64,000 nt of DNA from DATMQA01 sp035566895 (GCA_035566895.1 DATMQA010000096.1:6176-70175); one strand, 5' to 3'; counted from the first letter of the stretch, positions 36,734-46,441 are shown. A program made the numbers and translations. Notes: a model not told the origin generated them from the sequence alone.

Positions 36734-39700
36734 TTATTGTGAGAGGACCAGCCGGTAGAACTGCGTGCCAGTCGCCGGCGTTACGGTTAGCTGGTAGTTC
36801 TGACCGGCAATGGGATAGGGCGACGCGAGGAGCGTCCAGCCGGCGGAGTTGGTCAGGCTGGAGTTCTTCTCCAACTGGTAACCGCCGACTCCAACGGGCC
36901 AGGAGAGCACCACGCCACCGCTGCCGTTCCGGACAATCGAGAGGGCCGGAAGCGGGACGAAGGTGAAATTGCTGATCGTTTGGAAGGAATTGACGCCGCC
37001 GGTGGCGCCGGTGAATCCGATCAGAGCCTTGTTAGTTCCCACCACGCTCGACAGTGGACCGATGACCATGTTGGTACCCACTGTTCCAAGGGTGGTAGCA
37101 TCCGTCAGCGTCAGCGCGAGGTTATTTCCATTATACACAACGTTGACGTTGATGGGATGGCCACTGCCCGTGTCCACCGTCGGCGGCGTTACGGTATAAT
37201 TGCCAGTCGAATCAGGACTGACGCCCCCGGTGACGTATTGGTATCCCCTGCCGTTGGGGTTATACACGTTAATTGCGACAGCAGCGCTATGATCGATGCC
37301 GGCATAGGCAAGCGAGCCTCCCCCGCCGCCCAAGGCGCTGAGTCCAGCAGCCGAATTCTGGATGCAGAAGGTGACGCCATCCGCCAGGTTGTTGGACCCT
37401 GACGAGCCCGTCGCCGCCTGGTAAGTGAAGGAGGCCTTGAAGGCTCCGATGTACATTGGGATGTTGAACCACGCAGTTCGATTTTGGCCGTTAGCGCCGG
37501 TGGTTAGCGCCAGTGCATTCGCGGAGATGCTGGCTCCGTTGTTCAAGGTCCAGCCCGAGCCATCGGTATTAAAGAGAGGCTCGTTTTCGATGATAAGCTG
37601 TCCAACGGAGCTCGCGATGTTAAAAGGTGAGATGCCGTTCGTAATGAATACCTGGTAGTTGCCGTCGTCATTGGTCTGGGCGTTGGCGATGACCAGGGTC
37701 AGGTTAGTTGTGCCGCTGACACGGCCGCCGCGGTCGCCCTCGTGCAGCGGAGCCGTATTATAGTACCACTGGTTGGTGAGCGGGCGATTGCCGGCGACAT
37801 CCACCGACAGAAGGGCCGGGCTGCCGACAATCCCGTAGATAGTCGGGGGCAGGTCCTGGTTGAAGAAGGGCGAGCTAGAGCTGACCGTGAGACTAGCGCT
37901 AAAAGTATTGGTCGCGCCATAGATATTGGTGACGGTGCAGAAGTAGCTGCCGGGCCCGCCATTGGGAGGCGTCCCAGTCTCATTGAGGTTGTTCAAGGTC
38001 ACCGTGTTGTTGGTTGCGCCCGGAATCACGCCGCCCGGGCCAGACCACTGGTAACCCAGGATCGGGGCGCCGTTCGCCACCGTTCTGAAAGTGACACTGC
38101 CTCCGACGAAGCCGTTAAAGTTTGTCGGCTCGGTAACAATGAAGGGCGGGACTTCAGCCGCAACCCAGAGATTAGACACTTGCGTTCCCGAGAGGGCGTG
38201 ATCATAGAGCGCCACTTGACCAATCGAACCCTGGAAAAACCGGTCGTTATGGTCCGGAACACCACCTATCCAGAAATCCCTGGCGTTTCCAGGGGTGGCA
38301 TTAGGCTGGTTGCGTGTGTCAACCAGCAACCCGTCAACGTAGAGGAAAATCTCCTTTGCGACGGCATCATAGACGCCCACAACCTGATGCCAGACGGCGC
38401 CGTTTTTCAAAACCGGCCCGCCAACCGCGTCAGAGGGTCCGTTATTATTGAAGTGGGCTATACCGCCGCCATCCACATCCGTCCGATAGGAAGAATCGCC
38501 TTTGCCCGCCGGCGTCTCAAAGTTTGAACCGCCCCCGTTCACCCAGATTAAGAGAGCCATGGAGCTCTTGAGATCGACGCCGCTGCCGGGGACATCGGCA
38601 AAGCTCGAGGCACCGCTGAAACTGTAGGCAAAGCTCGGTGAACCGAAACCAGTTGTGGGCCCAGTAGAGCCAATGGTAACGCCTCCCTGAATGGGTCCAT
38701 TGTTCCCGCCAAGGTAATCATAAGCGATTCCGCCAGCGGTCTCCGTCAGAGGCCAGTAAGCGGTGGGGCTAAGGGCCAGCATGGCAACGGCACCTGGAGT
38801 GGTGGGTGGGGAGATGATGGTCACCGGGAGAGGATTATTAGTGGCCGTGCCGAAGGAGTTGCTGACGATGCAGGAGTACGTCGCCGATGCCGTGATGTTG
38901 GTAAACCCGAAGGAACCGGCATTGGTGGTGATGCCGGCAGTTACACCGTTGGCTTGCCAGTAGTAGATGAGGGGGGCTTGTCCCAAGGCGGTCACCGACA
39001 GCCCGAAATGATTTTGGGCCGTGTAGAGTATCAGAGCGTTAGTGCTGGATTGCGCCAGGATCAGTGGCCCGGCAGCAATGGTGAGGTTTGCCACCGAACT
39101 GGTGGCAGCGCCGAGCGTGTTGGTCACGACGAAGAAATAGCTTCCCGACTGGGCAGCCAGCGCATTGGGAAACGTCAGCGTGTTGCTGTTTTGGCCGGAG
39201 ACCAGGGTGCCGGGGGGAGTGCCGCTGTACCATTGGGAAACCACGGCCGGATTACCCCTGCCTTGCGCGACTAAAGTCGCGGTTGTGCCTTGGGAGTACT
39301 CCGAGGACACCGGCTGTTGAATAACGGTGGGCTTTGCGGCAACCGAGACCGAAGGAACCAGTTGGAGTCCATTGAAGTCGCCTTCGCCGGACGCTCCACT
39401 GATGGCGTTGCTAACCGCCCCCCAGGTGACATTGATTGTCGTGTCAGCAGCCGGCGTGACGTTGTTGTACACGACGTAGTTGGTTCCGAAAACGAAATTG
39501 GTGAGGGGCCCGCTACCGGCGGCGATGTTGGGATTTATGGCCGTGAAGACGCCATTGGATGGGGTGCCGCTGCTGGAAATAAAAGTAGCTCCGCGGGTGC
39601 CGTCGAAGTTGGCGCCATAAAGGTAGAGGTCGTAGATGCCCGGTGGAACATTGCTGAGGGTAATGAGGCCCAAAGGATTGGCGCTGGTTCCGATGCCCGG

Positions 39701-40225
39701 GCTGCCAGAGTTCACAATGGCGGCGCCGGAAAGAACGAAGGGTGCCACGTTGGTTCTCGACTTGTCGTTCGACGGTTGAAAGGCAGCGCCATTGTCGCTC
39801 GCATAAACCATGCGAGGGATAGTGATGGGCGAATGGGCTCCCGCGGAGGTGGCGTTGCCCCAAGTGTGATCCCAGGTTCCTGCGGCTGCGGCAGTAGGAG
39901 AAAACAGGGTGGGACCATTCGCGAAAGAGGGTGTACTATGGCTCCAGGCATATGGGTTCCCGGGATTGCCGGGCAGCAAACCGTCGTCTGTGTGGGGGCC
40001 TCCAAAACACCAGCCGGTGCCGGGTTGACCATTGCCAAAGCCGTTCCAGACGTTGTTCCCTGGGTCGGAAGCGACGCCTTGGCCAAACGCGGTGCAATTG
40101 TACCCTGTGTAGAAGGGAAATCCTTGCTGTCCGGTTTCGTGGACGTTAAAGACCTGTCCTTGGGCGGCGGAACCTACGAAGACTCCGGCCAGGAAGCCCA
40201 GTCTAAGGACCGTTGATTTTTTCAT
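36734..40225 (-). CDS. Large secreted Ig-like/LamG protein
   Basis: 1163 residues with a signal peptide (MKKSTVLRLGFLAGVFVGSA, cleavage near AQGQ). An N-terminal unique region is followed by Ig-like repeats (QPVSSEYSQGTTATLVAQGR with SGSYFFVVTNTLGAATSS; YSCIVSNSFGTATNN; SYFCTVTNIYGATNTFS), a LamG/concanavalin-like domain (YWPLTETAGGIAYDYLGGNN, then HQVVGVYDAVAKEIFLYVDG, GSIGQVALYDHALSG), and a legume-lectin-like part (SGWTLNNGASISANALALTT to NLALTLTDATTLGT). It ends in a short module with WPVGVGGYQLEKNSSLT and FYRLVLSQ that recurs at the C-termini of the two other secreted proteins here (FYRLQK, LYRVLPY). Probably surface or extracellular glycan binding. A palindromic site lies about 180 bp upstream. 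Confidence 0.85.
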   Translation of the reverse strand: MKKSTVLRLGFLAGVFVGSAAQGQVFNVHETGQQGFPFYTGYNCTAFGQGVASDPGNNVWNGFGNGQPGTGWCFGGPHTDDGLLPGNPGNPYAWSHSTPSFANGPTLFSPTAAAAGTWDHTWGNATSAGAHSPITIPRMVYASDNGAAFQPSNDKSRTNVAPFVLSGAAIVNSGSPGIGTSANPLGLITLSNVPPGIYDLYLYGANFDGTRGATFISSSGTPSNGVFTAINPNIAAGSGPLTNFVFGTNYVVYNNVTPAADTTINVTWGAVSNAISGASGEGDFNGLQLVPSVSVAAKPTVIQQPVSSEYSQGTTATLVAQGRGNPAVVSQWYSGTPPGTLVSGQNSNTLTFPNALAAQSGSYFFVVTNTLGAATSSVANLTIAAGPLILAQSSTNALILYTAQNHFGLSVTALGQAPLIYYWQANGVTAGITTNAGSFGFTNITASATYSCIVSNSFGTATNNPLPVTIISPPTTPGAVAMLALSPTAYWPLTETAGGIAYDYLGGNNGPIQGGVTIGSTGPTTGFGSPSFAYSFSGASSFADVPGSGVDLKSSMALLIWVNGGGSNFETPAGKGDSSYRTDVDGGGIAHFNNNGPSDAVGGPVLKNGAVWHQVVGVYDAVAKEIFLYVDGLLVDTRNQPNATPGNARDFWIGGVPDHNDRFFQGSIGQVALYDHALSGTQVSNLWVAAEVPPFIVTEPTNFNGFVGGSVTFRTVANGAPILGYQWSGPGGVIPGATNNTVTLNNLNETGTPPNGGPGSYFCTVTNIYGATNTFSASLTVSSSSPFFNQDLPPTIYGIVGSPALLSVDVAGNRPLTNQWYYNTAPLHEGDRGGRVSGTTNLTLVIANAQTNDDGNYQVFITNGISPFNIASSVGQLIIENEPLFNTDGSGWTLNNGASISANALALTTGANGQNRTAWFNIPMYIGAFKASFTYQAATGSSGSNNLADGVTFCIQNSAAGLSALGGGGGSLAYAGIDHSAAVAINVYNPNGRGYQYVTGGVSPDSTGNYTVTPPTVDTGSGHPINVNVVYNGNNLALTLTDATTLGTVGTNMVIGPLSSVVGTNKALIGFTGATGGVNSFQTISNFTFVPLPALSIVRNGSGGVVLSWPVGVGGYQLEKNSSLTNSAGWTLLASPYPIAGQNYQLTVTPATGTQFYRLVLSQ

Positions 40226-40402
40226 AAGTATTGAGTGAGGTTGGGTGCTTGGTTTGGTTTGAGACGGGTTTTGGGAATCAAGACGGGCAAATCGTTAAAC
40301 AGCCTAATCGGTGTCAATTCTCAAGGCGGGCACGGCGCGCACGTTCATAGTTTGTTTCTCTGGCTACAACCAGACTGTCCTCCAATCAGAAGGAAAGGGG
40401 TA

Positions 40403-40418
40403 TCATTCAAATGGATGA
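40403..40418. promoter_or_regulatory. Palindromic operator-like site, copy 2
   Basis: TCATTCAAATGGATGA within ATCATTCAAATGGATGATTTTG. It lies about 178 bp upstream of the Ig/LamG gene and 26 bp upstream of the micro-ORF at 40444. Confidence 0.5.
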
Positions 40419-40443
40419 TTTTGACCGGACGAGCAGAGGAAGC

Positions 40444-40521
40444 ATGAAGGCTAAAGGATGGTGGGGCGGAGGAGCGGTCCGCCTTCTTGTCATCGTCCTC
40501 GTGCTCGTCTTCGCAAGTTAG
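40444..40521 (+). CDS. Possible membrane micro-peptide (25 aa)
   Basis: Reads MKAKGWWGGGAVRLLVIVLV and then LVFAS: basic start and one hydrophobic helix, preceded by GAGGAAGC at the right distance. Too short to be sure; it is the only plus-strand candidate between two minus-strand genes. Confidence 0.3.
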   Translation: MKAKGWWGGGAVRLLVIVLVLVFAS

Positions 40522-40561
40522 ACCATCAGGGATGTAAGGGAGGACGAGGACCAAGGCGGGT

Positions 40562-41185
40562 TCACTTGAGGAACTTCACGACGGCTTCGGTGCGGGAGCG
40601 GACATGCAGTTTCTCGTAAATGTGCTGGAGGTGAGTGCGGACGGTGTTGACGCTGACGGAGAGGCGGTCGGCTATTTCTTTGGTGGAATAGCCTTTGGAA
40701 AGGTGTTGCAGGATTTCTTCCTCGCGCTGGGAGAGTTTCTGGTCTTTGACCGCGCCGATGGGCGATTCCCGGAATGACTGTACGACGCGGCGGGCGATTT
40801 GGCTGCTCATGGGAGCGCCACCCTGTTTGACTTCCTGGATCGCGTGGAGGATATCAGCCGGGTCGGAGCGTTTAAGCAGGTAACCGCTGGCGCCGGCTTT
40901 GAGCGCGCCGAAAACGCGCTCGTTATCTTCATAGACGGTGAGGATAAGAATCTGGAGCGAAGGGCAGAGTTCTTTGAGGTGCCGGGTGCAATCCACGCCG
41001 GACATATTGGGGAGGTGAATGTCCATGAGCACGACATCGGGAACGAGGCGCGGGATCTTCTGAAGCGCCTCCTCGGACGTGCTGCAGGTGCAGACGCAAC
41101 GGTGGCCTGGCGCCTCGTTGAGGTAGCGCGCCAGGCTGGCGCGAAAGTCAGCGTTATCCTCAACTATGGCGATGCTGGTCAGCAT
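40562..41185 (-). CDS. NarL/FixJ-family response regulator
   Basis: 207 residues. Receiver domain with phospho-acceptor Asp55 in VVLMDIHLPNMSG, acidic pocket IVEDNADF, and Lys in LLKRSDPADI. C-terminal LuxR-type HTH: SQREEEILQHLSKGYSTKEI, then ADRLSVSVNTVRTHLQHIYE. ATG 41185 (MLTSIAIVED) is preferred over TTG 41200. It lies about 195 bp downstream of the sensor kinase on the same strand. The palindromic site at 41353-41368 is 168 bp upstream, consistent with autoregulation. Confidence 0.93.
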   Translation of the reverse strand: MLTSIAIVEDNADFRASLARYLNEAPGHRCVCTCSTSEEALQKIPRLVPDVVLMDIHLPNMSGVDCTRHLKELCPSLQILILTVYEDNERVFGALKAGASGYLLKRSDPADILHAIQEVKQGGAPMSSQIARRVVQSFRESPIGAVKDQKLSQREEEILQHLSKGYSTKEIADRLSVSVNTVRTHLQHIYEKLHVRSRTEAVVKFLK

Positions 41186-41200
41186 GTTTTCAGAGGCCAA

Positions 41201-41242
41201 GGTCAGTAATCAGTAATCAGTGGTCAGTAGTTGGTAGTAAGT
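41201..41242. repeat. Heptamer array AATCAGT type, 6 units
   Basis: GGTCAGT, AATCAGT, AATCAGT, GGTCAGT, AGTTGGT, AGTAAGT, directly upstream of the response-regulator start. Confidence 0.85.
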
Positions 41243-41352
41243 GGAGTGGTAAATCAGAAATCAGCAGGATGAACACTCGTCGCAACGGGGTCCGCTTTGC
41301 GTATGCAAACGTTCATGGCCAAAATATATCACGCAGCGGGAGGCGGGCGGCA

Positions 41353-41368
41353 TCGTCCAAATGGATGA
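41353..41368. promoter_or_regulatory. Palindromic operator-like site, copy 3
   Basis: TCGTCCAAATGGATGA within ATCGTCCAAATGGATGAATTG, 12 bp past the stop of the sensor kinase and about 168 bp before the response-regulator start. Confidence 0.5.
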
Positions 41369-41379
41369 ATTGCACGGCT

Positions 41380-44300
41380 TCAGGACGCCGGGTTTGGAAC
41401 CTGCACTTCCAGCGGAAGCCAAATCCGGCAGAGGGTCCCGGCGGCTGGCCTGGTTTCCAGGTCGAACCGGCCGCCGATTTTTTCGACGCGCCGGCGCATG
41501 TTGGCCAGGCCCTCCCCACCCGGGACGGACTCCGGGGCGAAGCCACGGCCATTATCCTGGAGGACGATGGCCAGGGAGTGGTCGTGGGTTTGAATGCGCA
41601 GCCAGACTTCGGTGGCATTTGAGTGCTTGGCGACATTATTGAGGGCCTCACGGACCGCGAGATAGACGTTATGGCGCACCTCTGAGGTCACTGGAACCTG
41701 TGGGAGCAGTTCGTCCACATCCAAGCGACAGCGGATGGGGGCGGCGCGCAGGAATTCTTCGGCGAATTGGCAGAGATAGGTGGCCAGGTGCGGGAGCGAG
41801 TCGTTGGCCGGATTGACCGCCCAAACAATTTCGTCGAGGGAGGCAACCATCTGGAGGGACTTCTCGGAAATCCGTCCCATTTGGGAACGAGCGGGCGCTG
41901 GCACCAGCGAATCGCGGCTTTCCAGGGCGCTGAGAAAGCGGATTTCGGTGAGCGTCGCGCCGAGGTCGTCGTGCAAATCACGGGCGATGCGAGAGCGTTC
42001 CTCCTCGAGGGAGCGCTGGCGTTCGGTTTGTTCATGGCGGCGCACGACGTCGGCCAGTTGCAGGGAGCGTTGCTCGACCTTGCGGCGCAGGAGGGTGATC
42101 CAAACCGTCGCCGCCAGCAGGACCAGGCCCATGGCGCCCCCCGCCATCAGCGTGTGACGGAGGTTCCACCAGGGCGGGCGCTGGAGGACGCGAATGTCCA
42201 AGAGCGAATTGAGCAGCAACTCGAAGGAATCGATGTCGCGGCCGGAAGCCGGGTCGCCGCCCTGGCCGGCATAAACCCCGGTCAACTCGAGGTGGCTGCC
42301 GGGCAACAGGTCCTGGAGGTTTCCACGGCTGGAATCGAGGCGGGCCACAAAGCCGCGCGTGCCGGTCTGCAACGCGAGGATCTGGTCGAAGCGGTCGGAG
42401 CTGACGCTGGCAAGGCGGGCTTCCACGTTGACCAAAGTGGCGTCATAGCGGCGGCTGAGGAGATTGGTATCAGAGAGAGATTGCGGCGCCGGGAGTGGCG
42501 CGTGGCCTGTGCGGCGGGCGAGGGCCTCGCGCAAGACGGGGGAGGGGCCGCCCAGCTCCGGGAAACCGACGACTTCAAGCAGGTCGCCGGGGGCCAGGTC
42601 GAGACGCTGCTGGGAGACAAAGCGCAGGCCGTTGGCGCCTTCGACCAAGAAATACTCGCCATGCCGGCGGTGAAGGAGTTGGCCCGCGAGCTTGACGCGC
42701 TGGATGGCACTGGCATGGGGATCAAAGCGGAGCAAGTCGGGGATGTGTTTGAGGGGAGCGGCGAAGGGGTCGCCCGGCGCCGGCTCGTCCACGTTGATGG
42801 AGGCATTGGAAAAGTTGAGGCGGCCCAGTTCGACCTGGTGAGTATTGGCGTCGCCGCCCGAGATCACGCACCCGCGAACGCGGATCAGCGCATTCTCGTA
42901 ACGCTTCAGGGATTCGGATTCGACATCCGAGAGTTGCAATTTGATTTTGCCGCTTCGCGTGAGCAGGGCCATCCCGTCCGCGTCAATGCCGGTCACGACG
43001 CCCTGGACTTCGACGTAGCGGGAATCGAAGCTGCCATTGATCAACTGGTCCCAGGTGGGACGCAGGGGCTCCGGCAGCAGCCCGGTCCCGAGCCGAACGG
43101 CCCGGCGCGCGCGGATGTTGGGAGCGAAGTTGGCGAAGGTAATGCCTTCGATTTCCCAGTACTCGCCCACCTGGGGCAAATCCGTTTTGATCGTGTTCTG
43201 CCAGAGGACGTAAATGGCCCAGGTGGCATCCTGGATAAAAAATCCGCCAACGAACTGGCTCGTCACGACGCCGCGAATCCTGACCGGGTAAAATCGTTGC
43301 GCTTCCCTGCGGCTGAGGCTCTTGACCTGCTCGATCGTGGTGAGCAACGGCAGGGAAGTGGCCGGCAAATTGGTCTTGTCGGGCAGTTCGCGATAAAAGG
43401 CGGGTCGCAGCACGATGTTGGTACCGGCAAGGCTCCATCGGCCGAGCGCCTCGACCAGGGCGCCTTGAGGCCCGGGAGGAGGCTGGGTGGTCTCGAGCAG
43501 GAGTTGGCCCGTGTCATCCGCCAGCCGCAAGGGCTCGCCGGGTTTGCGGGCATCCAACCGGCCCCGGACGTGGACCAGCGTCTCGACCATCGCCAAGCAA
43601 TTCGTTCCGCCCAGGGCACTGATCGGCAGGGTGGCATGGCCGGTCCAAAGGCCGGGGGCAAGCTCGAGGAGCTCCAGGCCGTCCATGCCGGGGGTCAGGA
43701 TCTGCCCCGCGACGGACTGGCCATCGGACGTGAAGGTATTCCGGCAAATGCCCACCACACGAACGCGGCTGTTCAAGAGCATCGCCGGCGAACAGTTGGT
43801 TGTCTCGGCAATCTCGACGAGCATCCGGCCAGTGCCGGAGGTCAGCTCCAGTTCAAGGTTGCCGTCTCCTTCCCCGACAAAACTGACGCGGCCCTCGACC
43901 TGGGTCCATTGGTCCTGCTGGTCAGGGGTGAGCACCTGGCGGACGGCGATGGGGCGCGGGGCGGCGATGATATTGGTGCCGATGACTTCAAGGCGGGGCG
44001 CCCGCTCGTCCATGAACAACAGGCTCCCGTCATCGGAAACGGTCGAGAACGTGTAGAGGCCGTCCTGCGGCACTTCGAGGTAAGTGCTGAATTCCAGCCC
44101 GACCCGGTCGATTCGGGAGGCGGCCTTGGGATCGAAATTCGCCGCCGTTCCTTCTCTGACCGGGTCGAGCAGGTTGCAATCAGGAACGCGCGGCCAGGCG
44201 CCCTCGTAGCAGCGGTACTCGACCCCCTGGACCCAGCGGACAGTTCCGTTCTCGATTTCAGGGAGGAACAGTGCTCCAGCCGGAATGCGTTGCCGAGGCA

Positions 44301-45846
44301 AGCCCGGCCCCTGGTAATAAAGCTCGAGGCCGTATTGGGTCTCCCGATTGAACCACGAGAGGTGCAGCGGCTGTTTGCCCGCTTTCAGATAAATCGTGCC
44401 GGTCCGCTCGGCCATCGAATGGACGCCATCGTTATCCACGAGAGTCGGCTGGCTCAGGACCAGCCTGGGTCCTTCCACCGTCCAAACCCCTTCCAAAGCG
44501 ACCATCTGGCCCGCGCGCGGTGGCGGTCCGCGCAAATCGGTTTCCAGGAGGGCGGCCCCGGACTCGTCCTGAAAGGCGAGCACACCCCGGGTCGGGCTGG
44601 AGGCCAGCACGAGGCCCTGCAACCGCATCGGACAAATGACGTGCCGGCCGCTCTCGCCCAGGCGGCGGAGTTCGGCGACGGTTCCAGCCGGGAGCCGCGC
44701 GGGCTTGGAGGGCGCGGCGCGGACCTCGAGCTGTTCGAGGGTGGGAACCAGCAAGCGCCTGAGCGCGCGCGGCCCGCTTTCCAGATCCGTGCTGCGGCAG
44801 AGCCCGCGGGCGCGCACCTGGCTGAAAAGCGCGGGCGCCTGCCCCGAAGCGTCCGCGACCTCCAGCCAGACCCGGTTGGTTCCGGACCACAGCTCGGCTT
44901 CCAATCCGCCCATGCGATGGAAGTGAAGTGACAGAACCGTGCCTTCCAGCTCGACCCATTGCCATTCCTGCTCCTCCGTGAGCGTTTCTCCGGCAATGAC
45001 CGCGCGCGGGACCGGCAGCGTGTCGGCGGCCAAAATGCTCAGTCGCAACGAGGTTTCGCCGACGTACAAGCGGCTCCCGTCATCGGACCGAAGCCAAAAC
45101 GTGTACAGCCCCTCGCGCGGCACTTCCAAATAACCGCTGAACTGCAGGGCAACGTCCTGATCGCGTGTCCGGGCGGCGAGGTCGAAATTGGTGACCGTGC
45201 CGGTCCTGGTTGCCGGCAGGCGGTCGAAATCCGGCAAAGCCTCCCAGTGACCCTGAAAACAGCGGTAGTCCAGGCCGTGGGTCTGAGGGTTGGTTTCGCC
45301 GGAAACCTCGGGTTGGGCCCGAAAGAGCAAGGTATCCGGAATGCGCTGCCGTGGCAGGCCTGGGCCTTCCCATTCGATACTCAGGTCGAAGCTGGCCGGG
45401 CCGTTGAACCATTCGGCCCGAATCGGCTGGCGCCCGGCCTCAAGATAGATCCTTTCCGACTTCTCTAGCGCCGGGTGGAGGCCGTCGTTATCGACCAGGG
45501 CTGCCTGGAGCCGGCTGTGACCGGCGACGCCGCTCCCTTCAAGGTGGGCCCGCTGCCCCGGTGCCAGGGCGGGCAGGTTGGCCAAATCCACGCGGATGCT
45601 CCCGGACTCGTCCCACAAGACCAACTGGTCGTGTACGGGGCTGACCCACAACACGACCCCGTCAAGCCGGACGGCGCAGCCGACGCTTTCCGACCTGGCC
45701 GCCAGGCGCCGCACCTGGGCTACATTGGTCAGGAGCGAGGCAGCGGGACCGGGCCAGTTGAGTTCCACGGATGGCAGGGCCGCCGTTGCGTTCAGCGCCG
45801 TCAGGGCCACTCCCCAGGCCAGGTTAATTGCAGACTTTCGGTTCAC
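41380..45846 (-). CDS. Membrane sensor histidine kinase with PA14-type extracytoplasmic domains
   Basis: 1488 residues. GTG start followed by a signal peptide (NRKSAINLAWGVALTALNAT). Outside: repeated modules, each with an OB-like strand domain and a PA14-like domain (EWEGPGLPRQRIPDTLLFRA with YTFWLRSDDGSRLYVG; ELYYQGPGLPRQRIPAGALF with YTFSTVSDDGSLLFMD). One membrane helix (MAGGAMGLVLLAATVWITLL) near residue 1240, then a HisKA_3 domain with the phospho-His in RIARDLHDDLGATLTEIRF and an HATPase (NNVAKHSNATEVW, LQDNGRGFAPES). PA14 domains usually bind glycans, so a sugar polymer is a plausible signal. The partner regulator is the next gene downstream. Confidence 0.9.
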   Translation of the reverse strand: MNRKSAINLAWGVALTALNATAALPSVELNWPGPAASLLTNVAQVRRLAARSESVGCAVRLDGVVLWVSPVHDQLVLWDESGSIRVDLANLPALAPGQRAHLEGSGVAGHSRLQAALVDNDGLHPALEKSERIYLEAGRQPIRAEWFNGPASFDLSIEWEGPGLPRQRIPDTLLFRAQPEVSGETNPQTHGLDYRCFQGHWEALPDFDRLPATRTGTVTNFDLAARTRDQDVALQFSGYLEVPREGLYTFWLRSDDGSRLYVGETSLRLSILAADTLPVPRAVIAGETLTEEQEWQWVELEGTVLSLHFHRMGGLEAELWSGTNRVWLEVADASGQAPALFSQVRARGLCRSTDLESGPRALRRLLVPTLEQLEVRAAPSKPARLPAGTVAELRRLGESGRHVICPMRLQGLVLASSPTRGVLAFQDESGAALLETDLRGPPPRAGQMVALEGVWTVEGPRLVLSQPTLVDNDGVHSMAERTGTIYLKAGKQPLHLSWFNRETQYGLELYYQGPGLPRQRIPAGALFLPEIENGTVRWVQGVEYRCYEGAWPRVPDCNLLDPVREGTAANFDPKAASRIDRVGLEFSTYLEVPQDGLYTFSTVSDDGSLLFMDERAPRLEVIGTNIIAAPRPIAVRQVLTPDQQDQWTQVEGRVSFVGEGDGNLELELTSGTGRMLVEIAETTNCSPAMLLNSRVRVVGICRNTFTSDGQSVAGQILTPGMDGLELLELAPGLWTGHATLPISALGGTNCLAMVETLVHVRGRLDARKPGEPLRLADDTGQLLLETTQPPPGPQGALVEALGRWSLAGTNIVLRPAFYRELPDKTNLPATSLPLLTTIEQVKSLSRREAQRFYPVRIRGVVTSQFVGGFFIQDATWAIYVLWQNTIKTDLPQVGEYWEIEGITFANFAPNIRARRAVRLGTGLLPEPLRPTWDQLINGSFDSRYVEVQGVVTGIDADGMALLTRSGKIKLQLSDVESESLKRYENALIRVRGCVISGGDANTHQVELGRLNFSNASINVDEPAPGDPFAAPLKHIPDLLRFDPHASAIQRVKLAGQLLHRRHGEYFLVEGANGLRFVSQQRLDLAPGDLLEVVGFPELGGPSPVLREALARRTGHAPLPAPQSLSDTNLLSRRYDATLVNVEARLASVSSDRFDQILALQTGTRGFVARLDSSRGNLQDLLPGSHLELTGVYAGQGGDPASGRDIDSFELLLNSLLDIRVLQRPPWWNLRHTLMAGGAMGLVLLAATVWITLLRRKVEQRSLQLADVVRRHEQTERQRSLEEERSRIARDLHDDLGATLTEIRFLSALESRDSLVPAPARSQMGRISEKSLQMVASLDEIVWAVNPANDSLPHLATYLCQFAEEFLRAAPIRCRLDVDELLPQVPVTSEVRHNVYLAVREALNNVAKHSNATEVWLRIQTHDHSLAIVLQDNGRGFAPESVPGGEGLANMRRRVEKIGGRFDLETRPAAGTLCRIWLPLEVQVPNPAS

Positions 45847-46039
45847 GACTCGCTGTTCCGCGGTATTGGGCTTCGTAATCTATTAGCAGATTTTGGGAGG
45901 ATTTGAAACAGCAAAGTGCATACTGGCTTAATGACGCGGTCGGACCGCGGACATTCCTGTCAAACATTCCTGTCCGCGGCAATGCCTTACGGGCTAAATT
46001 CCGGCGGACGGCTTTAATCCTATTCTCCGTCTACGGAGT
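45847..46039. other. Intergenic with a degenerate REP-like hairpin
   Basis: At 45945-45980 the REP word CCGCGGACATTCCTGT is followed by a second ACATTCCTGTCCGCGG: the same stem as the element at 13941 with an internal duplication. No gene seen. Confidence 0.6.
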
Positions 46040-46249
46040 CTATGCCTCTAACCTCAACGGCAGTACCAAGTCGCAAGCAGGGTCCTCGTAGCGCAACACA
46101 ACCTCCATGTCCGCAAGGTTTTGAGCTCGGCTCAACCGGGTGGCACTTTCCACGGTCTCAAAATCGTGGGCCACGGAACTATTCCCGGTCCATCCGTTTG
46201 ACCCGGCGTAGTAATGTTTGGTTTCCTGGTTCCGCAAAAACACCTTCAT
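46040..46249 (-). CDS. Small Verrucomicrobia-type protein, copy 2 of the 3-member family
   Basis: 69 residues: KVFLRNQETKHYYAGSNGWT, then AHDFETVESATRLSRA and MEVVLRYED. It aligns with 2895-3092 and 46667-46873 over almost its whole length. No signal peptide. Function unknown; it forms a minus-strand group with the next two genes. Confidence 0.65.
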   Translation of the reverse strand: MKVFLRNQETKHYYAGSNGWTGNSSVAHDFETVESATRLSRAQNLADMEVVLRYEDPACDLVLPLRLEA

Positions 46250-46264
46250 CTTAAGTAACGCCTT

Positions 46265-46441
46265 TCAGGTTCCGGAACGCTGCCCGTTCCGCTTAAGTGT
46301 TTTCACCTCCAGGTCACTTGGGAAAATAACGCGCTTTTGATCTGCGTCCCTGGCGAGGTTCATCCCCAGCTTGAGATAGACCCGGCCCTCATGCTTGAAC
46401 CGCGTGCCGATAGGCAGCGCGGCAAACGTCGTCCTCTTCAT
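46265..46441 (-). CDS. Small hypothetical protein (58 aa)
   Basis: Reads MKRTTFAALPIGTRFKHEGR, then VYLKLGMNLARDADQKRVIF and PSDLEVKTLKRN: a small beta-barrel-like pattern (G.RF.H.G..Y.K). A longer frame from 46522 exists, but the domain starts at ATG 46441. Lies between two members of the small paralogous family. Function unknown. Confidence 0.55.
   Translation of the reverse strand: MKRTTFAALPIGTRFKHEGRVYLKLGMNLARDADQKRVIFPSDLEVKTLKRNGQRSGT

Larger units (their letters stand above)
40226..40561. other. Region between the Ig/LamG gene and the response regulator
   Basis: Holds palindromic site copy 2 (40403-40418) and a 25-codon plus-strand micro-ORF. I see nothing else. Confidence 0.5.

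Noticed and set aside
41767..44931. Plus-strand ORF of 1054 codons
   Set aside because: Antisense to the PA14 sensor kinase; no recognisable domains, low-complexity composition.
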